From contig SLGL01000067.1 of NCBI GenBank assembly GCA_007123785.1, positions 1-5,483 on the forward strand: DNA of 5,483 nt. Reading direction: 5' to 3'. Made by a program: the position numbers and the translations under genes. Below, one piece after another: positions 1-5,483 of this stretch (position 1 is the first letter of the stretch; every line of letters starts with the position of its first letter). A model generated the notes under the pieces. It was not told where the DNA came from. It ran no database searches and saw only the letters and a list, made by a program, of their open reading frames with translations. Origin of the DNA: Balneolaceae bacterium. Lineage in GTDB: Bacteria > Bacteroidota > Rhodothermia > Balneolales > Balneolaceae.

Positions 1-258
1 CTGTTTATCAATTACATGTTTGATGAACCGGATTACCTGTTGCGAATCCGAATTTACGACCGGTACGGGCGCCTGGTGAGGAATCTCACAGAAGGAGAAA
101 CGGCCGGATTTGAAGGTTCTGTAATTTGGGATGGGCGAACTGATGACGGGCAACAGAACCGCATCGGTATTTACATCGTTTTTGTGGAAGCCTACAACAG
201 TGCCAACGGAGAAAACCGCTCCTTCAGAGAAACTGCTGTAATTGCAAGACAGTTTTGA
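1..258 (+). CDS. C-terminal end of a secreted protein with a FlgD-Ig-like domain (5' partial)
   Basis: The frame is open from base 1, so the ATG at 16 is probably an internal methionine and the gene begins left of the window. The 85 visible residues form an all-beta module that reads like a FlgD-type Ig-like domain. It has the strand IRIYDRYGRLVRNL, then a WDGR(T)DDG turn, then GIYIVFVEAY, and it ends in a strand with ETAVIARQF. In the family this module sits at the extreme C-terminus of large secreted or surface proteins, often lamin-tail-domain or other multi-domain beta proteins of Bacteroidota and Balneolota. There it is thought to be structural or to take part in export, and it is not catalytic. 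The function of the whole protein cannot be told from this end. The gene converges on the heme lipoprotein gene, with 29 bp between the two stop codons. I am confident about the domain type but not about the parent protein. Confidence 0.8.
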   Translation: MFINYMFDEPDYLLRIRIYDRYGRLVRNLTEGETAGFEGSVIWDGRTDDGQQNRIGIYIVFVEAYNSANGENRSFRETAVIARQF

Positions 259-264
259 TCTTTG

Positions 265-289
265 TCCGGAGCGGAAATTGGATTTTTTT
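265..289 (+). terminator. Weak candidate intrinsic terminator after the left-edge gene
   Basis: A short GC-rich hairpin, tccg-gag-cgga (265-275), lies 6 bp past the stop codon. Seven bases later comes a run of seven T (283-289), which also enters the stop codon of the opposing gene. The stem is only 4 bp and the gap to the T-run is long, so this is a weak call. It would work only for the + strand: read from the other strand, the hairpin is not followed by U. Confidence 0.3.
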
Positions 290-3200
290 AATCAAGCGTC
301 ATCAAAAATTCTACCAGGTCGCGCAGTTCGCTTCGGGTGAGAACTTCACCCATTGCAAACATTCCGGAAGGTGAGTTTATGCGTTCAGTGATATGTTCTT
401 TGTCTACCACCCACTCATCATCTCCGCTGGTAACGGTAATTTGTGATGCGGTCTCTGCGGTTAACTGGCCGCGGATCACTTCTCCGTCTTCGAGGGTGAT
501 GGTGACCGAACCGTAACCGGGAGCAATCCGTGCATTTGGGTTTACCATAGTCTGAAGCAGTTCACTTCTGTTCAGCCGGTTGGCTACACCGGTGAGGTCG
601 GGCCCCACATCACTGCCTTCGCCATCCACAACATGGCATCGGATGCATTGAGCCGCTGCATCCTGGTAAAAGATCTGCCGGCCTTGTTCGGCATCTCCAC
701 CATAAAGCGATTCACGGTAGACACCCACGGAATCATCACGGGATTTTGCAAGATCATATTCACGCTGTAATTCCAGAAGTTCATCCGATTCGGCCGACTC
801 TATTGCCATTACAAGTTCCAGTTCGGTTTCAGCAGGAAGATCTCCTGCCATCAAGTGTTCAAAAAGCCTCTGCAGAACATTATAAGCTGCAGGGTGCTGA
901 ATCGTTCCGAGGGTGGAAAATGCAGCCTGACGTTCAGGGATTGTTCCGTTTTCAGCCACGGGCTCAATCAGCTCCACTATATTTTCTTCGGGCAGGTTAA
1001 GGTTCGGAATTTCCCGCAGAGCATTCATCCGCACCGTTGACTCCTGATCTTCGAGAGCGGTGAAGACGGCATCTTCAATTCCGTCGTATTCCATCTCGAT
1101 CAATGCATTGAGCGATGCGATACGAACGTCAGCAGAAGGATCTTCCTGCACCAGCCTCTCTATAGCAGGCACCGTTTCTTCGGCACGCAGTGCTCCGGCC
1201 GCTTCAAGCAGGGCGATTTTCATTTCGTTGCTGCCGGAACCAAAAATCTCATCAACAACAGGAGTCAGTGCGATGACCGCATCTTCACGTTCATTTTCTG
1301 CACTGCCCCGGGGATCACCCGTTACACGGTCGAGTACGGAAGATTCTTCCCAAACAGAAAGTGTTTTCAGGGCTTCGATGCGGAGAGACTCTGGTATGTC
1401 ATCTCTGAGCGTAAATGCAGCGAGCCTTTCCGCATCTGTGGAAGTTCCGTTATAAAGAGCTGCGTTTATTGCTCTTCTCAGGAGAGGTTCGTTCAGAAAA
1501 CGATCCTGTTCCAGCATGGCCGAAAGCTCGGGCAGAGCTTCCCGGATCATTGTATCGTCGTTAATGGCACGGGCCGCATCGGTGGCGATAAATTCATCTT
1601 CATCATGCAAAAATGGAGTCACCGCCGGGCTTTCAAGCCGGTAAAGGGCAGCAACTGCTGCAATGCGTACGGCACGGGAGGGATGATCATTCAGGTTTCC
1701 GAGTGCGTTTTCATCGCCTATTCGTTCCAGCGCGATTGCCGCACCGTGCCGCAGGTAGACATCCTCATCGTCGTTTGCCTCAACCATTTCCACAATGGGT
1801 TCGAAAGCTTGCTGGAAACCGATCCGCCCGAGGGCTTCTGTTGCAAAAAACTGAACACGCGGCTGCTCATCATACAATCGTTCAATCAGGGCATCGGCAG
1901 CCGGTTCGTAACGCACATCACCCAGCATTTTAGCCACTTGAGCACGGATTTCAGAATCGGAATCTTCCAGGAAACCGGTCAGAGGTTCAACTGCGTCCAG
2001 GTTCCGGCGCCCGATTTGTGCAAGCCCCCAGATTCCGTGAACCCGTTTGAGCTGATGGTCTGTCTGCGATAAGGCCTGAGTCAGGGATTCAGTATCATCC
2101 CGCGAAGCCAGTTCAAATTGTGCTTTTTGGCGAACCCGCATATCGTCATGAGTGAGGAGCTCCGCCAGGTCGGCGGAAGAGTGCTCACTGAAATCTTCAG
2201 CCAGGCGCTGCTGTGTGTCCTGACGAATAGAAGATCCGGCATCTTCGGGAGTGTCGAGTTTCCAGATGCGCCCTGCATCTTTCAGCGCCCAGCCTTGAAG
2301 CCAGTCGGCGAAGTAGAGGGCGCCATCAGGGCCGAAATCCAGGCCGGTAGCCAGAATCCCCCTGAGCACCTCCACATCGTGCTCCAGTTCAAACGAAGCA
2401 CCGCTTTCTCTAAGCGTAAACGCATTGATGCCGGATCCAGAGGGGGTTCCAACAAACTGCGCCACAAAAAAGTGATCGTTCCATTCCTCCCCCAATGCTG
2501 TTCCGGGATTGTAAACCATTCCCGCAGGCCCGCTGTGATAGCGGGAAAGCGGGGGAAGAATATGAGCAGCCTGCCCTTCAAAACGAGGTTTATAGTAATC
2601 TTCTTCCATCAGTACTTTGTACTCGTTGTTTTTCGGATCGTCATATTTTCCGAACTGCCAGTTCAGGCGCCAGCCGCTGTCTGAACCATCCACAAGATAG
2701 ACCAGTCGCTCAAACTCACCGGCATGGTCTCCGTCGTTGTCCACGGTAATGAGATTTCCGTATTTGTCGAATGAAAATTCGTGGGTATTGCGAAGACCGT
2801 GAGCGAAAACTTCGAAGTTACTGCCATCTGGCTCCGACCGAACGATAACTCCATGCCGCGGGTAGTGCCATCTTTTTCCGTCTTCATCGGTAACACTCAT
2901 ACCCACATCGCCGATTGACCAGTAGAGGCGTCCATCAGGGCCAACCGTTAGCCCCGACATTCCGTGTCCGCCATATCCAAAATTGACACCAAACCCATGG
3001 CTGATTGATTCTTTTTCGTTTCCGTAGCCATCGCCCGTGGTATCACGGATACGCCATACATCCGGAGAAACACCCAGAAAAACATCTCCTTCGTGATAAA
3101 GAACGGCTCCGGCTACATCGGACAGCATGTCGTTAAAATCGCGGATAAAAATGGTGGATTTGTTGGCAAAGCCGTTTCCGCTTGTATCTTCCAGCATTCG

Positions 3201-3680
3201 GATTGATTCTTTCTGTACGGTTAGATCTTGCCAATCAATAATCCCGTCTTCGTTATAGTCTTCAAGCCAGGTGTTGTATTCACTGCGTTCTGGGTCCAGT
3301 TCCGAGCGTACAAAATCGCGCCGTTCTTCAACCGTTTCCATCATTATTGACGGAATCATCCAATGGCGGATTCCGCGTATATCCAGCTCGGCATTTCGGC
3401 GTCGTTCAGTAATACTCACCCACATTCGTCCATAATCATCCATGTGGATGGCAACTGGATCGCTCAATAGCTCTTCCGAAGCCCAGAGAGTCAGATCAAG
3501 GCCCTCAGCCATCGAGAAAGAGATATCTTCCAGGGCTTCAGTATGTTTGGTTTCGGCCTGTTCGTCGTCAAGGCTAAATTGAACTATTTCGGGCGGTTCT
3601 TCCCTTGGAGAACAGGCATAAATTCCTGCCAGGGAGATCAATAAAATTAGGGGAAGGGTAAATCTGGTATTTTGAAACAT
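288..3680 (-). CDS. PVC-type heme-binding lipoprotein: propeller dehydrogenase-like, HEAT repeats, cytochrome c
   Basis: This is probably a lipid-anchored, extracytoplasmic redox protein acting on a sugar or similar compound. Residues 1-22 are a lipoprotein signal with lipobox GIYAC, giving lipidated Cys23. Residues ~55-475 match the glucose/sorbosone-dehydrogenase-like propeller (TIGR02604 type), with repeated blades such as VGPDGRLYWSIGD and FGPDGALYFADW. The propeller holds several Asp/Asn-rich loops, including an EF-hand-like DYNEDGIIDWQD (141-152). Residues ~500-960 are helical HEAT-type repeats (for example VRIAAVAALYRL and VRIASLNALIEM). Residues ~993-1130 are the TIGR02603-type cytochrome c domain: heme motif CIRCH (1012-1016), then GPDLTGVANR, and a likely Met ligand at 1107 or 1110 before EVLTRSELRDLVEFL. 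The ATG is chosen because the signal peptide starts right at it. There is no Shine-Dalgarno motif. The gene is 21 bp downstream of the ThuA-like gene and probably cotranscribed. All domains look intact. The family assignment is firm; the substrate is unknown. Confidence 0.9.
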   Translation of the reverse strand: MFQNTRFTLPLILLISLAGIYACSPREEPPEIVQFSLDDEQAETKHTEALEDISFSMAEGLDLTLWASEELLSDPVAIHMDDYGRMWVSITERRRNAELDIRGIRHWMIPSIMMETVEERRDFVRSELDPERSEYNTWLEDYNEDGIIDWQDLTVQKESIRMLEDTSGNGFANKSTIFIRDFNDMLSDVAGAVLYHEGDVFLGVSPDVWRIRDTTGDGYGNEKESISHGFGVNFGYGGHGMSGLTVGPDGRLYWSIGDVGMSVTDEDGKRWHYPRHGVIVRSEPDGSNFEVFAHGLRNTHEFSFDKYGNLITVDNDGDHAGEFERLVYLVDGSDSGWRLNWQFGKYDDPKNNEYKVLMEEDYYKPRFEGQAAHILPPLSRYHSGPAGMVYNPGTALGEEWNDHFFVAQFVGTPSGSGINAFTLRESGASFELEHDVEVLRGILATGLDFGPDGALYFADWLQGWALKDAGRIWKLDTPEDAGSSIRQDTQQRLAEDFSEHSSADLAELLTHDDMRVRQKAQFELASRDDTESLTQALSQTDHQLKRVHGIWGLAQIGRRNLDAVEPLTGFLEDSDSEIRAQVAKMLGDVRYEPAADALIERLYDEQPRVQFFATEALGRIGFQQAFEPIVEMVEANDDEDVYLRHGAAIALERIGDENALGNLNDHPSRAVRIAAVAALYRLESPAVTPFLHDEDEFIATDAARAINDDTMIREALPELSAMLEQDRFLNEPLLRRAINAALYNGTSTDAERLAAFTLRDDIPESLRIEALKTLSVWEESSVLDRVTGDPRGSAENEREDAVIALTPVVDEIFGSGSNEMKIALLEAAGALRAEETVPAIERLVQEDPSADVRIASLNALIEMEYDGIEDAVFTALEDQESTVRMNALREIPNLNLPEENIVELIEPVAENGTIPERQAAFSTLGTIQHPAAYNVLQRLFEHLMAGDLPAETELELVMAIESAESDELLELQREYDLAKSRDDSVGVYRESLYGGDAEQGRQIFYQDAAAQCIRCHVVDGEGSDVGPDLTGVANRLNRSELLQTMVNPNARIAPGYGSVTITLEDGEVIRGQLTAETASQITVTSGDDEWVVDKEHITERINSPSGMFAMGEVLTRSELRDLVEFLMTLD

Positions 3681-3701
3681 CGATTGTAATAATTGTTATT
3701 T

Positions 3702-4055
3702 TTAAAGTTGTTCTACCGGCCAAAGTAAACCGTTGGTAACTTTGGTGAGAAATTCCTCTCTTTCGAACATTTCGTTATTGTGGACGATAACATCAAAACC
3801 GTCGGGCCAGGTCTCCTCCTGCATGAGCGATACATGATGGTCGGGTTCTCCGTCGCCTTCATGAATCACCGTCCATTCAATGGCAACCGGAGATCGTTCA
3901 TTTATTCCGTCAATGAGCAGTTGTTCCTGGGCTTCGTAGTCGTGCCAGCCGCCACCGGTAATCAGCAGGGCTTGTACTGGCGGGCTTTCGGAAGCGGGGG
4001 AAAAGGCGAGACAAGGCAAAAGGATAATGGCTAACCATTTGAAAAATAAAATCAT
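3702..4055 (-). CDS. Secreted ThuA-like protein, internally shortened (possibly non-functional)
   Basis: The protein has 117 residues. A Sec signal peptide (about 1-22) is followed by the ThuA N-terminal hallmark ALLITGGGWHDYEAQ (29-43), then IEWTVIHEG (59-67) and the strand FDVIVHNNEMF (87-97). ThuA domains have a class I glutamine-amidotransferase-like fold and usually run to well over 200 residues. They are linked to trehalose and other sugar use, without a proven reaction. Here the sequence passes within a few residues to VTNGLLWPVEQL and stops. That tail resembles the normal C-terminal end of ThuA proteins (GxLWA near the last helix), not the middle. The central part, including the usual His-Cys-x-Met-His type strand, is missing, with the frame kept. 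It is either an in-frame deletion remnant or a reduced variant. It has no Shine-Dalgarno motif. It lies 21 bp upstream of the heme lipoprotein gene, a partner ThuA genes often have. Family call is good; activity is doubtful. Confidence 0.78.
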   Translation of the reverse strand: MILFFKWLAIILLPCLAFSPASESPPVQALLITGGGWHDYEAQEQLLIDGINERSPVAIEWTVIHEGDGEPDHHVSLMQEETWPDGFDVIVHNNEMFEREEFLTKVTNGLLWPVEQL

Positions 4056-4068
4056 GAAATATGAAATG

Positions 4069-4110
4069 TTATGACATTACCTATAATATATAAAACAATT
4101 CTACATATTA
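4069..4110 (-). promoter_or_regulatory. AT-rich probable promoter region of the ThuA/heme-lipoprotein unit
   Basis: On the minus strand this reads taatatgtagaattg, then ttttatatattatagg, then taatgtcataac, and it ends 13 bp before the ThuA start codon. It is the most AT-rich stretch in front of the gene. It includes a TATTATAG box and a tagaattg that is one base off the Bacteroidota -7 consensus TAnnTTTG. No well-spaced -33/-7 or -35/-10 pair stands out, so the exact promoter is not resolved. Confidence 0.25.
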
Positions 4111-4180
4111 TTGACTCCTGAGCGGAAAATCCAGTTTAAATAAGGTTTTGATAAAAGGGCAGGTTTCCCCAAAAGGACAG

Positions 4181-4222
4181 TACAAGTTAGGCCGATATAA
4201 TAAATTTATATCTACAAGTTAG
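4181..4222. repeat. 10-bp direct repeats flanking a 19-bp palindrome, possible operator
   Basis: tacaagttag occurs exactly at 4181-4190 and 4213-4222, a 32-bp period or about three helical turns. Between them, 4194-4212 is gatataa-taaat-ttatatc, a perfect 7-bp inverted repeat with a 5-bp centre. The block lies about 125-175 bp upstream of the ThuA-like start codon. The geometry suits two same-face protein sites around a dimer site. The AT-rich palindrome could also arise by chance, so a regulatory role is inference. Confidence 0.4.
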
Positions 4223-4305
4223 AACGTGTAAATGGTTTCTTCTGTGAGATGTCTGGGTTAGAGTCTCGTTTGTTCCTGATGGAAGGGGAGGCGGTAAATG
4301 CGTTT

Positions 4306-4345
4306 GGTTGCTATTACGGAGTTGGTCAGTAACGGATCAGCAACC
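4306..4345 (-). other. Inverted repeat just downstream of the HD gene
   Basis: ggttgct (4306-4312) and agcaacc (4339-4345) form a perfect 7-bp stem. A further 4-bp pairing (ttac 4314-4317 with gtaa 4329-4332) is possible inside an asymmetric loop. It starts 15 bp past the HD stop codon on the transcript. It is followed by A-rich, not U-rich, sequence, so it does not look like a standard intrinsic terminator. It may be a 3'-end stabilising or factor-dependent structure, or chance. Confidence 0.25.
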
Positions 4346-4359
4346 CGTTGTACGATGGA

Positions 4360-5483
4360 TTAAATCTCTATCTCTTTCAAATGTACCAGGTAAGGCTTTA
4401 CCACTGGTTGTGTTAGCGCAATGATGTGTCTGGTATCGGCTGCTTTGGAGAACTCAATCGCTCTTCCGTCTTCCAGAATCCAGATGCTTTCACTTTCATA
4501 TTTATAAGCTTCACTGTAGCTTTCGTTCAGGTCGTAATAGAACGATGCGGAGTGATCATCGGATGGGAGGCCTTTTTTATTGAGGAATTCTTTCGTTCGC
4601 GAGTGCACCACTTCGCGCAAAACTCCCCGTTCTTTTTTATTGGCAAAGCGGGTTCGGAAGAGGGTACGGTTCAAAAACCGGCTGGAAAGATCGGCCAGAA
4701 TCGGGTCTCTGCTCTTTGCCCATCCTTTGATGCAGATAAACACATCATGGTCATCCAGGGCCAGGTAGTTTTCGAGCATTGGCCGGGTTATTTTTTTTCG
4801 GGATGAGGGATTTTTGTAGAGAAAATATTTGAGCGGCTGCGATGCGATTTGCAGCGTTTCTCCGGATTTGATGAGAAACTGTATCCGTTGAAAAATTTTA
4901 CGTAAAAGAGCATCAGCGCTAAGTACAGTTTTATGCAGATACACCTGCATGTACATCAGCCTGCGGGAAAGGATATAGTTTTCAACGGCGTAAATTCCCT
5001 TTTTTTCGATTACTACGTTACCGTTAAAAACGCGCATGGTCTTAAGAATTCGATTGATACCGACTGAACCTTCGGAGACTCCCGTGAAAAAACTGTCGCG
5101 CTTGAGGTAATCGAGCCGGTCCATATCGAGCTGGGAAGAGATAAGCTGATGCAAAAACTTTTTGGGATACTGATCAGTAAAAATATCGATGGCGGTTTGC
5201 AGTTCGCCGTCAAACTCCCTGTTGAGCGCCTCCATCACCTTCAGGCTCATCATTTCGTGGTTAAAGTCGTCGATGAGCGTGTGTTCCAGGGTGTGGGAGA
5301 GAGGGCCGTGGCCCACGTCGTGCAGTAAGATGGCGATCAACGTTCCGGTTACCTCCGCATCACTGATGGTCGTATCTTTTTCACGCAGATTTTTCAATAC
5401 CCGCTGGCCCAGCTCCAACGCCCCGATGGCGTGTGAAAACCGGGAGTGTTCGGCCGCAGGAAATACAAGGTGTCCCAGTCCGA
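4360..5483 (-). CDS. HD-domain phosphohydrolase, COG1078/SAMHD1-like (5' partial)
   Basis: A cytoplasmic metal-dependent phosphohydrolase, probably acting on (d)NTPs. The frame is open to the right edge, giving 373 visible residues. The TTG at 5416-5418 is internal, because conserved family sequence (GLGHLVFPAAEHSRFSHAIG) lies upstream of it. About 30-40 N-terminal residues are likely outside the window. The full H...HD...D metal set is present: His in RFSH (codon 5431-5433), HD in LLHDVGHGPLSHTLEH (codons 5317-5322), and Asp in SSQLDMDRLDYLKRD (codon 5119-5121). The Tyr and Asp of DYLKRD match SAMHD1 Tyr315 and Asp319, which contact the nucleotide. Next comes the family signature FFTGVSEGSVGINRI. 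The helical C-terminal half ends in KPYLVHLKEIEI, which looks complete. The gene is 304 bp from the ThuA-like gene and probably a separate unit. The family call is secure; whether it prefers dGTP, other dNTPs or another nucleotide cannot be told. Confidence 0.92.
   Translation of the reverse strand, partial: GLGHLVFPAAEHSRFSHAIGALELGQRVLKNLREKDTTISDAEVTGTLIAILLHDVGHGPLSHTLEHTLIDDFNHEMMSLKVMEALNREFDGELQTAIDIFTDQYPKKFLHQLISSQLDMDRLDYLKRDSFFTGVSEGSVGINRILKTMRVFNGNVVIEKKGIYAVENYILSRRLMYMQVYLHKTVLSADALLRKIFQRIQFLIKSGETLQIASQPLKYFLYKNPSSRKKITRPMLENYLALDDHDVFICIKGWAKSRDPILADLSSRFLNRTLFRTRFANKKERGVLREVVHSRTKEFLNKKGLPSDDHSASFYYDLNESYSEAYKYESESIWILEDGRAIEFSKAADTRHIIALTQPVVKPYLVHLKEIEI

Larger units (their letters stand above)
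4056..4359. other. 304-bp AT-rich intergenic region without a gene
   Basis: This lies between the stop of the HD gene and the start of the ThuA-like gene, both on the minus strand. It should hold the end of the HD transcript and the promoter of the ThuA/heme-lipoprotein unit. Visible structure consists of an AT-rich leader next to the ThuA start, a 10-bp direct repeat around a palindrome (4181-4222), and a 7-bp inverted repeat near the HD stop (4306-4345). A 42-codon open stretch on the + strand (4204-4332) has no family resemblance. I see no tRNA, riboswitch or clear U-tailed terminator. Confidence 0.6.

Noticed and set aside
16..18. ATG at 16 as the start of a small 80-residue protein
   Set aside because: The frame is open to base 1, there is no signal peptide, and the domain is one normally found at the end of long proteins.
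1605..2684. Long + strand open frames opposite the heme lipoprotein gene (up to 188 codons)
   Set aside because: They lie wholly antisense to a coding sequence with clear domains, show low-complexity or Cys/Arg-rich translations, and match no family I recognise.
4155..4180. Possible terminator on the minus strand (ggggaaacctgcccttttat)
   Set aside because: Only 3 bp of stem can form before the T-run, which is too weak to call.
4181..4222. Direct repeats as target-site duplication of a mobile element or as CRISPR repeats
   Set aside because: Only two 10-bp copies with 22 bp between them. No transposase, terminal repeats or further units are present.
4204..4332. Short + strand open stretch ending in VNAFGCYYGVGQ
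   Set aside because: It has only 42 codons, with no ribosome binding site, no recognisable family and no conserved neighbour. It is probably chance.
5416..5418. TTG as the start of the HD protein
   Set aside because: The 21 codons upstream are in frame and carry conserved family sequence with the first metal-binding His, so the real start is beyond the window.

Overview
The window looks like ordinary chromosomal sequence from a Bacteroidota/Balneolota-type bacterium. A marine Balneolaceae-like organism is my best guess. This is inferred from four things: a FlgD-Ig-like C-terminal domain on a large secreted protein, a long lipoprotein combining a beta-propeller, HEAT repeats and cytochrome c beside a secreted ThuA-like gene, starts without Shine-Dalgarno motifs in AT-rich leaders, and a COG1078-type HD phosphohydrolase. 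No rRNA, tRNA, IS element, CRISPR array or phage gene is visible.

Layout from left to right. Bases 1-258 (+) hold the last 85 codons of a secreted protein ending in a FlgD-Ig-like beta domain. It converges on the next gene across 29 bp that contain a small hairpin and a T7 tract. Bases 288-3680 (-) encode a 1130-residue lipoprotein with a glucose/sorbosone-dehydrogenase-like propeller, a HEAT-repeat array and a C-terminal CxxCH cytochrome c domain (PVC-type heme-binding family). Just upstream in the same direction, 3702-4055 (-), is a 117-residue secreted ThuA-like protein. It keeps the family's N-terminal part and its last residues but appears to have lost the middle of the domain in frame. 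A 304-bp AT-rich intergenic region (4056-4359) carries a 10-bp direct repeat flanking a palindrome. Bases 4360-5483 (-) hold an HD-domain phosphohydrolase whose N-terminus lies beyond the right edge.

The ThuA-like gene and the heme lipoprotein are 21 bp apart and probably form one transcription unit. Together they resemble the secreted ThuA plus PVC-heme modules linked to oxidation or breakdown of sugars and related compounds outside the cytoplasm, with electrons passed to a c-type heme. The exact substrate cannot be read from the sequence. The HD protein is a cytoplasmic nucleotide-hydrolase type enzyme, probably a separate unit. The most unusual points are the internally deleted ThuA gene and the repeat/palindrome block in front of it. 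I see no convincing wholly new system.
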